From the NCBI GenBank assembly GCA_947184155.2, contig CAMXCT020000515.1:178403-242402 (forward strand): a stretch of DNA of 64,000 nucleotides, given 5' to 3'. The notes beneath the pieces were generated by a model that was not told the origin of the DNA, made no database searches, and worked only from the letters and a program-made list of their open reading frames with translations. Origin of the DNA: Cladocopium goreaui (Eukaryota > Sar > Dinophyceae > Suessiales > Symbiodiniaceae). Shown here piece by piece: positions 11,485 to 22,179 of this stretch (position 1 is its first letter; every line of letters starts with the position of its first letter). A program made the position numbers and the translations under genes.

Positions 11485-11755
11485 GGTGAGCCAGAACCAA
11501 AGCGCTGCGGAGGATCTGGATGATCTATACCATTCTATACCTAGGGAGCAGCATGTGACATGTGACTCTGTAGATGTAGCATGTCGAGTTCCTGACCAAC
11601 TAACCGAATCTTGGGGTGCAGTGGGTCGTGAGCCTGCCTTACCGCAACAGCAGCCGAAACAGAAACCTATACTGTCCTCTTCACGAAGGTGGCGCACCAG
11701 TTTCAGGAATTCGCCCTGGCACAACGTATGGCACTAGCATCTAATGATTCTAATG

Positions 11756-11832
11756 GCATCCAACGACATCCAACAGCATCCAACAGCATCCAACAGCATC
11801 CAACGGCATGCAACGGCATCCAACCGGATGCC
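11756..11832. repeat. 10-bp minisatellite CATCCAACAG
   Basis: Six to seven copies of CATCCAACAG/CATCCAACGG lie about 270 bases upstream of the start codon of the glucosidase II beta gene. Confidence 0.8.
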
Positions 11833-12251
11833 CAACGCTTGATTGGGCTTTCATGTCTTTCACTTGTACCTGAGACAATGTTTGTCCAATCCTGGGCTTA
11901 TATTGAGTCCTGTTTGCAATCTCGTGCAATCTATGAGAAACCTTGAACTGTCTGGCAGCGTGGGCCTGATGGATAGCACCTGGCGAAAGCACACCAAATT
12001 ATACAAGATTCAAATAGACACAGACTTTGCAACTTGAGATGGATTTCTCCAACGGTACAAACTTCCCTAATGATATCAGCCGTGAATTTAAACTCCTCAC
12101 AGTGCAGCCCAAATTTGGACCTAGAGAAACCCCTGCCAAACTGCTGCACCGTGGTGAGAATTGGAGGTTCTTGACATGCTGTTATATAGATTTTTCTTCT
12201 GTCCTGAAGTATGATATGCCGGCCAAACCAACAGGTGTTGGGCTCCCCAAC

Positions 12252-13175
12252 CACTCTTGTCCAAATCAACTCGACACCACAGCTGCCGTCGACGCTGAGA
12301 TGACAAAGGATAGCCCAACCTCTTTTGGCATGGCAAGCATCCAAGGTGTAAAAAAGAACGGCAAACACGCATACCTCGTTGGATCTTGGGCATTTGTGGT
12401 TGGCCTGCTGTGCATCTTGCCTGTGCAATTTCTTGTGGAACAAGTTCATCCCGCTCCCCACCCAAGCTCCAGCTGAGAAGAATCCGGCGCCAAGCCGAGA
12501 GTCCTTCAACCCTTCCCAGGATTTCCCAGGTACCCGGGCCAACCGAGAGCTCGGGTCAGCTCGAACTCTCTCAATTCGTCACGTCCCTGCACATTGCGTG
12601 TTGGTAAGGAACACGAACAAACATGAGAAACCTTTTCGCCCACCGAACCTGCTGAGGCCAGGATGTGCTTATGGGCTACCGTTTTTGCACTTTGGATGTT
12701 GTAGGCTCAAAATTTCATACCCAGTGTCGATGATGGGATGCAATGAGAACATGTCAGAATTCGTGTCTGCGAAGCTCTCGACAATGTAGCGAACTGAACA
12801 GGACGCGCTGGGCCTTGGAACAGAACTTCCGGAAGACGGATTTCAGATTTTGTGCCTGCAACAAGGAGGGGTGTAAGCATCAATCAAAAGTCCACACAGT
12901 CCACCAAAACAACTCTAACAAATAGGTAGGAAGGAAATATCGATGTCGTTGATGCACTCCGATGCATCCTTCCTTTGGGAAATGAAGGAGGTTTTCGGCT
13001 TGTCAACGCATGTCTTTCCAAGGTGGTGATGCTGCGGAAGAAAGAACCTGTTGACCACATCTGCGACCCCACGCCTCCACCCCATTACCTTGTATCTGCT
13101 CGCGACAATGCTAGCACTGAGTTTGTATGAAGAGGATGTCCCACAATGTATACATACAAAGAGAGAAACAGAGAG
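12252..13175 (-). CDS. Exon pieces of a probable EF-hand gene
   Basis: Exon-like blocks with good signals on the minus strand. At about 13175-13093 is SYKLSASIVASRYK ending at a GTAATG donor. A 58-base intron follows, then a block starting near 13034 (LGKTCVDKPKTSFISQRKDA), a block starting near 12868 after a TTGTTGCAG acceptor (TKSEIRLPEVLFQG...), a block ending at a GTATGC donor near 12377, and 12294-12252 (RRRQLWCRVDLDKS), which is the first half of an EF-hand loop cut before its glycine by a GT donor. The second half was not found. The upstream end runs into the TATG satellite at 13180, so the gene may be broken. The protein family beyond one EF-hand half is unknown. Confidence 0.35.
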
Positions 13176-13239
13176 GGAAAAAAAAATGTACACTGAATGT
13201 ATGCCGGCATATTCGCGGAGATGTATGAACATACCTGTA

Positions 13240-13295
13240 TATACATGTATGTGTATATAAAAATATAAATATATATATATATATATCTGTGTGTG

Positions 13296-13338
<43 letters not shown>

Positions 13339-13885
13339 GTCTGTCTGTGTGTATGTATGTATGTATGTATGTATGTATGTATGTATGTATGTATGTATGA
13401 AGGTATATATATATATGTATATGTATATGTATATGTATATGAATCAAATGTATATCTATATCTACGTATATCTATATGTATATGTAACATGTAACATGTA
13501 ACATGTAACATGTATGTATGTATGTATGTATGTATGCATGCATGCATGTATGTATGTATGTATGTGTGCGTGTACGTATGTATGTATGCATGCATGCATG
13601 CATGTATGCATGTGTGCATGTAGGGATGTAGGGATGTAGGGATGTAGGGATGTAGGTATATAGGTATGTAGGTATGTAGGTATGTAGGTATGTATGTATG
13701 TATGTATGCATGCATGTATGTATGTATGTGTGCGTGTACGTATGTATGTATGTATGCATGCATGCATGCATGTATGCATGTGTGCACGTAGGGATGTAGG
13801 GATGTAGGGATGTAGGTATGCAATGTAGGTATATAGGTATGTAGGTATGTAGGTATGTATGTATGTATGTACGACACTATGATAT
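13240..13885. repeat. TATG/TGTC satellite with a duplicated larger block
   Basis: (TGTC)n and (TATG)n runs, four copies of ACATGTAAC near 13485-13510, then TATG text with GTAGGGATGTAGGGATG steps. A larger block is duplicated: the word GTGTGCGTGTACG occurs at 13564 and 13728, offset 164, with the same GCATGCATGCATG and GTAGGGATG variants following each. Frames through it are not coding. Confidence 0.85.
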
Positions 13886-13943
13886 ATGAAAGTATGGATA
13901 TATGAACACATGAATATTATATAGAATATATGGAACATATAGG

Positions 13944-14166
13944 TGTGGGTCGGTCCACAGCGACTACCAGCTAAAAAGCCACAGGGGAAACCACTTCGTG
14001 GGGACCCGGCTCCCAACCGGTGCAGCCCTGCGGCCTGAGCTTTGGTGTTTCTTGAGCCATGACAAACCCATATGCACAGTGTTTGCGCGTGTCATCCTTG
14101 CAGCAGGTGCCATGCTGTGATTTGCACGACTGCTGACATCACTGTTGTGGGTTCATGCCAACCGCA
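13944..14166 (-). mobile_element. LTR of decayed Ty1/copia element (3' LTR)
   Basis: A 223-bp direct repeat of 18428-18628. In the minus-strand sense of the element it starts TGCGG and ends CCCACA, the TG...CA ends typical of LTRs. Immediately before it (14167-14177) is a purine run, CCAAGGGGGAG on the minus strand, in the right place for a polypurine tract. The other LTR lacks about 20 bases around ATGCTGTGATTTGCACGAC. Confidence 0.8.
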
Positions 14167-14177
14167 CTCCCCCTTGG
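14167..14177 (-). other. Polypurine tract of the copia element
   Basis: Minus-strand CCAAGGGGGAG directly abuts the TG start of the 3' LTR. This is where plus-strand DNA synthesis would be primed. Confidence 0.55.
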
Positions 14178-14179
14178 AC

Positions 14180-17100
14180 GTTGCGTCCAACACCTATATG
14201 GCTTCTTTCAACCATTAAATGTCATCACTCAGTGCTTACGTACCCAATGGCAAAGGACTTTACGATGTAGTCCCTTCGGATCCATCTTCGTGGGCCCAGT
14301 CGAAAAAGTTGTAGGGCCACCCTCGTGGACCTCATTCAAAAAGCAGGCCACCGCACTCAGTACATGCGGGCATCTCGCGTCCCCCCAGGCGCTTCAGCGG
14401 GCAGTTCTCAGCAGCATGGTAGCACCCCGTACTGAAGTACAGTACCTGCCATGGCTGCAGCCCAACTGAGCACCGAGGACACCCCGTGTGGCGTTGATTT
14501 TGCGGGCACACCGCAGCTTACCGCAGGTCCTTCTGCGATGATACACGGTTCCAGTTGGCGCGGTGTACACCATAGGGCCAGGTGGTCCATCTTCGGGTTC
14601 ACCAGGTTGGCTGGTCCAAGTTCAGGGCCAGGTTCAACTGGATCACCTCCTTGGCCACCATCTGATTCCATTGGATCAATTTCAGATCCTGCTACCTCAG
14701 GGTCGACGAGGTCGTCCTCGTCCATCACATCTCCTTGAAGGTGCTGTTCATCTTCTCCAGGACGTACAGGGCCTCCATGAAGATCACCAGGTGGATCACC
14801 GTGAGGTTCAGCTTCTCCATCATCCACCCGTAGTTTGTCCAGCACCTTTTCCAGCTCGCCCTTCCAGCCATGCAGATGGTGGTGCCTTATAGGCCCTGGC
14901 TCAGTGGGCCACACTGGATCTCCCCGTGGTGCCGTCAGATCATCATGATCATCACCGGTCGACCTCTTCATCCTCCTCGTCCACGGTCGGAAGCGTCGGA
15001 TCTGGATCTACTTCTTCCTCCTCCTCCTCCTCTTGACGTGGATCTTCTCCCAGAGAAGGCTCATACGGAGAGTCGTATGGCGTATGGCTCTCCATCCAAA
15101 AACGGAAAGTCATCATCGCCAGCACCAAAGTCGATCGTGCCAGGCGTAGCAGGTGCAGCGGGCACTGCAGAAGCCTGCGTCCAGGTAGTAGACCTCCGAG
15201 GCGGTGTGAAGCGTCTCCAGCCCTCGCCAGGCCTTTGTATGCCCCACAGACATCCGCGGCCCTTACCTTTGTCCTTCCCCTTGATGCCACCTTTTCGCTC
15301 CAACCTCAAGATGTGAGGTGGTACCCATTCTTCTTGTGTGGAGCCTTCACTGAACTCCTCTGAGTCCGTGAAGTAGTGAGAACCATCCGGACCAGGATCA
15401 TCTTGATCTCCTTGTTGATCTAATCTGGTCCTTCATCGGCCCAGATCCCACGAGCGTCGTCTGGCTCCCATTCGGTCACCTGCATCTCCCACAGTGAAGA
15501 GCGACCCTCAGGGTTTCTGGGTGGCCCTCCATCGACGCCGATGCCGTAGAAGGTCTCCTCCTTCTCAATGGACCTTGTGGCCCAAACATCGTTGTGGTAC
15601 TCGTCCACCTCCTCATCAGTCGATGGTCTTCCACTGGGTGTTTCCCGGGGAATTTTCCTTCACCTTTTCCTTCATCTTTTCCACCGTAGCCCCCATTTTC
15701 AGGTACTTCTCATTCCGGTGATGGTGAAGTCCCCGGCAGAGCGGCCAAGATGTTGCGAAGTTGGCCAGCCTGCCACCGAATCCTTTCAAAGGCTCTCGCC
15801 AGCATCGCTCCCAAGCCCATCGCTAGGACGCTGTAGCCCACGAAGCCGAGCACCATCAAGACGTCCATGACGTAGTCCCAGCCACCATCATCACCACCGG
15901 GTTCGGCTTTCACCCCAGCAGGGAGGCACATGGCGACCACTACAGGACCCATCCACCCAGACTTAGAAACAATATGAAACCATACCCTTTGGGGAATGCC
16001 GGTCAGCACTGCGAAGAGGTTCTGTGTCTCGACTCGCTCAGTGCACACCTCACAGTGCTTCTTCCACTTGTCATTCACCTGTTCCAAAAGCTTTTTGTTC
16101 CTCACTCCAATCATGTAGAGGTTCTCCGGCTGGGTCTTCCGGGTCAGGAAATTCATCACCAAGTTCTGGGACTGATTGAAGAGGATCGGACATCCATTCA
16201 CCGATGGATTCCTCCGGAGGCACCTGTAGCCCTTGGCTTCCCTGAGCTCCATGTTCAGGTCCATCACCAAGTCGTGGGCCATCTCCCCCCTTTTTTCATC
16301 CTCACCATCACCAGGACGTACTTTATCACCATGTTCTTCGGCACGACGTAGATCTTGATCACCACCATGGTCACCTTCACCACGAGGTTTCTCCACGACG
16401 AGTTGCCGTGAAGCCAGCGGCACCGGAACAGTAGCCACCATCATGTACTTGGCCTTGTGCCCAGTTCCCAGGCGTGTACCCTTGACATATGGGCCGGTCA
16501 AATCAACCGAGAGGACATAGACCGATTCTCCACCTACCCCCTTTTGGCGACGATGTGGATGGTCCTGCCCCATTTCTTCAACACAGAGTCGACAGTCACG
16601 GCGAAAGGGCACGTGACCTTGGCGTACATGCTGGTGCCAATAATCTAAAGACTGTGTTTCCTCAGTTTCACATCAGATCTAAGACGCTCCTCAATGGCCA
16701 CTTTGACGGCCGATACCAGGCCTGGAGCGCATGTTGACCATGCAACTGTTTGATGCATACGTTGAGGTAGGTCAGCATGTAGAGGTTCAGACTTCTCAAG
16801 GGCCTGCCTCATGCCATCCAGCTCCTTCATGCGCATCAGACTCGTCAGAATCGTAGTTGGTTTCCGTCTGACCTGCCCACAACAACCTTGGTCAAATGAC
16901 ACCATAGCCAAACCATTTCGTTGTGCGAAGCCTCGCAACTCCGTCCAGTTCCACACTGACGGCAATTCTTTTGAGTCCTGAAAATAGTCTTCAGGGCCGG
17001 CTGGATGCCTTGATTTGACCATAACCATTTTCATTTCGCCTTTCGTCACCATGCCTGAGAGCTGCAGCCTTGACGACCTCCTTCTTCTTAGTGTCCGCCG

Positions 17101-18427
17101 CCTTCACCATCGTCGACGTCATAGAAGACGGAGCTGTAGCCAGCGCCAACTGCTCAGCTTCAGCCTGCAATGCCTCCACAAACTCCGTAACCTTGGTGTT
17201 CGGGGGCAAGAAGTCCAGCTTCAGATCCTGTCGGAATGTAGCCAGACGGCATACCAGCTGAGGGCCTCCAAGGCGTCCAAGCTTAGTCAGCACTCTCACC
17301 AAGACCAAAGCATCCGGTAGTTGAACTCCAAGTTCACCGCTTCTACCAAGATTCCTCCTCCAAACCCTCAGCGATTGGCACTCAGCCTGTTTTCGGCGAT
17401 ATCCTTCAGGAGCATCGTTTTCCTGTGGACACCACCCGGCTGATACCGACACAACAACGCACAAAGATCGCGGCCAAGAGCATAGTGACTGCACGTTGCT
17501 CCGTGCGCGGTCACTTTGACAGCTCAAGCGGACCCCACCTTGAGTCTCAACATCTCCAAAGGGGTTGATGCAGTCCACTGCGCGGAGGCCTCTGTGGCAG
17601 CACCACGGACCAGAGCCCACCATCGTGTCAAAGGCTCACCCATCATTGGAACAGCCGCTGCAGGAGCACCTCCTTGACCAAGAGGATCATGAGGAGGAAG
17701 TCCACCAGCACCACACGGTCCTGTAGACCTTCCCTGCCACACAGTCCCTTGCTGGCCCATTTGCATACCTGAGGCCGGTGTCTGTGGTATTCCACGTGGC
17801 GTGAGAAGATGGCTCTGAGCCACTGCTACCCCATCCCCCACCACACTCTGAAACGAACCACTTCCCCCACTAGCCCCTTCTTTACGTTTCAACATGTCTC
17901 TAAGGGGTTGGGTTTCTAAGTCCCTTAACCCCTGAAGCTTCAAGGCTTCCAATTCCAAAAGATCTTTGTCGGTTAAACCATTTTGAGTTGTCACCTGTTC
18001 TCCTGACGGTAGTGCTTGGTGAGGACCACCGTGAAATCCTTCTGTAGAACCCCTTTGATTTCCATCACGAAGACGGCCAACTTCACTGCGCTGCCCTCCT
18101 GCACGTAGTGGATCACTTCCACTCCTCACCATAGCTTGAACCCCTGGGCTCCAAAATGGGCCAACCTGTGGGTGTGTCTCCCTGTTGCTCAGGCGACAAA
18201 CCCTCCATCACCCCGTTGGCATCTGCTGGCCTTCTCCTTGGGCCACAGCCTCAGCTCTCTGGGCTCCACCTTCCCCTGGCGCAGTCACCCCCACCGACCT
18301 CACAGAAGGAGTCGGATCCTCAAAGTCTTCCAGAAGATCCTGCATCATCTCCTCGGCTAATCTTTCATCACCTTCAGCAGCTCCGGCGTCGACGTCGGAG
18401 CGTGGTCATGGCGTTGGGCTCATAACC
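14180..18427 (-). pseudogene. Internal region of decayed Ty1/copia retrotransposon
   Basis: Reading leftward, frames with copia-like content follow each other but are broken by frameshifts. A Gag-like part is at 18132-17524 (EPLTRWWALVRG, WTASTPLEMLRLK) and 17350-17040 (VQLPDALVLVRVLTKLG, KVTEFVEALQAEAEQLALA). A linker at about 16960-16800 carries DQGCCGQVRRKPTTILTSL. An integrase zinc-finger start at about 16630-16560 carries GHVPFRRDCRLCVEEMG, with VLSVDLTGPYVKG after it. Next comes a tail with a membrane segment (VMDVLMVLGFVGYSVLAMGL, about 15860-15790). Last are two small Cys/His motifs in different frames near 14550 and 14430 (VYHRRRTCGKLRCAR and CYHAAENCPLKRLGG). Reverse transcriptase is missing. 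Such Gag, zinc-finger and tail patterns are known to me from dinoflagellate copia elements; the match is from memory. Just inside the 5' LTR, GGTTATGAGCCC may be the primer-binding site. Confidence 0.75.
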
Positions 18428-18628
18428 TGTGGGTCGGCCCACAGCGACTACCAGCTAAAAGCAAAAGGGGAAACCACTTCGTGGGGACCCAACTCCCAAC
18501 CGGTGCGGCCCTGTGCCTGAGCTTTGGTTTTTCTTGAGCCATGAAAAATCCATATGCACAGTGTTTGTGCGTGTCATCCTTGCAGCAGGTGCCAGCTGAT
18601 TCACTGTTGTGGGTTCATGCCAGCCGCG
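18428..18628 (-). mobile_element. LTR of decayed Ty1/copia element (5' LTR)
   Basis: Direct repeat of 13944-14166, sharing long runs such as CACTTCGTGGGGACCC and ATCCTTGCAGCAGGTGCCA. Its outer end is CG instead of TG by one base change. The element lies next to the same TATAGAATATATGG text on both sides (13915-13933 and 18631-18680), but I cannot read a clean target duplication. Confidence 0.8.
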
Positions 18629-18629
18629 G

Positions 18630-18685
18630 TAGAATATATAGAATATATGGAATAGATTAGATAGAATATATAGAATGTAGGTGCG
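18630..18685. repeat. TATAGAATATA minisatellite
   Basis: AGAATATATAGAATATATGG repeats flank the right LTR. A matching piece, ATATAGAATATATGG, flanks the left LTR, so the retroelement sits inside this array. Confidence 0.7.
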
Positions 18686-18689
18686 TGCA

Positions 18690-20160
18690 TCTATGGTCAT
18701 TACCCATATTTTTGCAAGTATATTTGTATATACAAATGCAAATCCGTATGCACATATTTATGCAGACGGATCTTTTACCGTGGTTCGGCGTGTGGTGTGG
18801 TGGGGTGGGGCATTAATGTCATGCATACGCATGTTCATAAATTATTGACTTTAACATAACATCTCCATTCCTTTTTAGCATGTGTATACTTGTTACAGCT
18901 CACACAGGCGGTGTAGATCAGTACTGGAGAAATGTACTTCCTTGGAAATACATCAGGTCTGACCAGTAGAGGTGGGTGAGAATGGCCAAGACAACGCCTT
19001 AAGACAGATGATGGCGCAACATGGTGCGCAGCAAAGATCAACGTTAGCCAGCGCGCTGCGTTGTGGGAGCCAAAATGCTGGAAGGGTTAACTACCCCAAG
19101 AAAACGATAAAAATCTATGATGTATTTTCTACAACTAAAATCAACATTTCGCTTGACAAAACAACGATTTTTAAATATGCGTGGGACGGTGAAGGATCCT
19201 TTGGGATATTTATGCACCTGATCTGTCTGTATGTATACCTGGATTACCTTTATGTCTATACGTGCGCGTACGCGTATGTATGACAAATATGGATTTACAT
19301 GATTTACAAATTGTGACAATTTGAGTCACTGGAGTTATTCAAAATTTCTGGGGGGTGCTCTGAAGATGTTCTTGGCTATTCAAAAGTATCCAGCCAACAA
19401 TCTTAAACAACACAAGCGAAACTTGAACAAATCACAAACCGATGGGTGTGAGTTGAACAGTGCTGTGCAAGAATTTGCTCAGTCATGGCTCTTAACTAAG
19501 CACGCCGCACATCCACGCGATGTCAAATCATTCTTCACTTCATACTTCAGCAACCACTTGTTTTTTCTTTGAAGACTCTATCTCGGGTCAAGCGTTTTAT
19601 CCTCTCAAACGACATACAAAAATTACAGATAATTATAGAATGTGATTCCACTTTCGGGCAATGTTCAACTACAACATGCTACAATGTATACAAGCTCTTG
19701 GGTTACTTCGCTTGTTGTTTCGCTTGTAGGTTTTAAGTCCCTTTCAGTCCCTTGCAGTCCCTTGACACCTCAAAGATTTAACCCAGGACTTCTTGCCTCC
19801 TCCTTGGAGAAGCCTTCATTGGAACGGATGTAAGCCAGCACATGGACGCAGTCCTGGACTCATCAGACAGACTCATCAGTCACACCAATGCTAAGGTATT
19901 CGTGATGGCTATCAGAAAAAATGTGTACATAAGACATAAGCTATAAGAATATCCGCAATGAATAATGGTCTTTGTTGCCCTGACCTGGTCCTCTTGGCAG
20001 TGATTCAGCTTAGGATCAAGGCAAACGTTGTGCTTCAAAATTAGTAGCAGCTGTAGCAGTAGCATGCAGTGGCCAATGTTCAACATGGAACTCACGGCTC
20101 TTTCCAGGTCGCAGGGCGAACACCCCAAAGCAGTTGCCACAAATTCTTTCTAGGGCACAC
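18690..20160. other. No gene recognised
   Basis: Mixed-composition sequence without convincing exons. It holds a short GGTGTGGTGGGGTGGGG run near 18795 and TATGTATA-type words near 19230-19280. Only short frames without recognisable motifs are present. Confidence 0.5.
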
Positions 20161-20206
20161 AGGACACATAGGGCACAACAGGGCACAACAGGGCACAACA
20201 GGGCAT
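20160..20206. repeat. 10-bp minisatellite GGGCACAACA
   Basis: GGACACATAGGGCACAACA is followed by three further GGGCACAACA copies. Confidence 0.8.
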
Positions 20207-20615
20207 CTTTACGGTTTGCAGATCGGTTTTAATCTCGGTGTTGAGCACTGCTCTATGCGCTGGTCTCCCTGGTGTATTGGCACTTGGAGAGCATCGCCTT
20301 GCCATGACCCCTCCCGAAGCTTTCGGCATGCACTGAACTCAGATGGTAAATATCCTTCTTGCCTCATCAACCGATTATATAGTCTCCAGCCCGTCTGGTC
20401 ACTAGCCTCCAAAAACCGGATTGTGAAGCCAACTATACACGGATGCCACTACTGAAATACTATCCTGGAATCTTCAGGATGTACTTTGAGCTGCTGGTCT
20501 GCTGGTCACAATGGGCAAGGACAATGCCTGGACTTGCGAAACACAGATTGCTTATCAAATTGCGGCCTCCAGAGATCCCCCCAAAGTAATTACTGGATTC
20601 CGATGGGATCTGAGC

Positions 20616-22103
20616 CAGTCCTCAAAAATGATGCCATCTTCCACTCCAGCTGGGAAGAGACCATGTACTGCTTCTTCGATCACCTTGCTGCGCAATGCTC
20701 CCATGAATCAGCAAGCAATTCAATTGTACCGTTGTCTTGGCTCAGCAAGGATTTAACAAAGAATGCGCTTCTTCATGTGAACCAGGCTTGAGCATGTGAA
20801 TAATTGTGTGTTCAATGTGTATTGATTGTATTGCATTTGTTCGTTTCTGTATTGAGGTAGCTTGACAATGCGCATCACGATGCTTGACAATGTCTCGGTG
20901 CCAAGGATGCCGAGGATTGTGCTGAAGAATGTATGGTGTAACCCAACCTCAAGGCACGGCTCCATCGTGGGCTGCGGCGCCGGCATAGCCACCACACTTT
21001 GGGACAACACCGATCGCAATGTGTTATTCATAATTATTCTTTACACATACCTTGTGTCAATCAAAGATGGTGATTCTCCTGCACACTAAGCAGGCGTCGC
21101 AAAGTTTATTCCATAAATTTTCCAAGCGATGTTAAAAGTGTGTTTCAAGTACTCCAACGGCACTGCAGCATCAATCCCCAACAAGCTGCTTGAAGAAAAG
21201 CTCCGACAACTCGTGCCTGAGCAAACGCAGAAGGGAAAAAGCGCCCATATCAACTTGGGATGTAGCAGCTGTACGCAGCTGTAGCAAGACTTCTTTTGAC
21301 GACAATCCCTTCAGCACAACAACAGCTTGAAAAAGTAGGAGCCCCAGCCCTGTTGGCTGGCCTTTGAAGTTTAGAGCTCGTTGAATATGTTGAATTGAAT
21401 TTAGCTAAGCCACATGTCCAGGAATCCAGAGTCGTCATCATCCATGGCAGAAAACAAAGCCCGGAATTCTTCGATCTCCTCTTCGGCCACGCAGCGCATG
21501 ATGCGGAGGAACTCCGGCCGGGAGATGCTCTGGATGGACTGCACAAAGATGCACAAAGCACTCGCGGAAAATCCGCAGAAGTTGGACAAAGTGAAGCAAG
21601 CTTTACTCAACCCATCTTTAATTGAAGCACTTTTGGAAGTCTATCACGGGCCTTCTCCAGGTATCTCTCAATAATGTCCCTTGCTTCAGCGATGCTCGTG
21701 GGGTGCCCACACCTGAGTGATGAGGCTTCTGTTCGGTTGCTGCCCTGGTTATGAAAGCAAATTAGCAAGAGAACCAGGTGATGCACTGGAGAGGAACAAC
21801 TAATAACTAATATGCCTGCGGTTGGGGACAACATGGGGCAACCACAGTTGGCTCAGGCAGAAGGGGTATACGGCTCTTGCAGCCGATCAAAATTAAGCCA
21901 GGCACCATCCCAAAGCACCTGCAAGTTCATCGGCAGAGAGCTCACCTTGCACCGTGAGGGGAAAAAAAAACATTGTTGGCCCAAGGCACATCAAGACAAC
22001 GAATTGAAACACCTCATAGGCTTCAAATGGCAAAGGCACAGGTCGCCTCGTCTCGATATCAGGAAACATATGTACAATTAGGAATCTATATGCATACATG
22101 CAT

Positions 22104-22179
<76 letters not shown>

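Noticed and set aside
11931..12542. 203-codon minus-strand frame read as one protein
   Set aside because: It crosses clear splice signals (CTCAG acceptors, GTATGC donor) and has no motif as a whole. Only the EF-hand-like exon was kept.
12915..14016. Minus-strand frames of His/Thr/Tyr/Ile repeats, up to 320 codons
   Set aside because: Translation of the TATG satellite. Only the unique part before 13180 is considered for exons.
18525..18550. Relict of the dinoflagellate spliced leader (ATGGCTCAAG on the minus strand)
   Set aside because: Only about nine bases agree with the TTTTGGCTCAAG end of the leader, and they lie inside an LTR present at both ends of the element.
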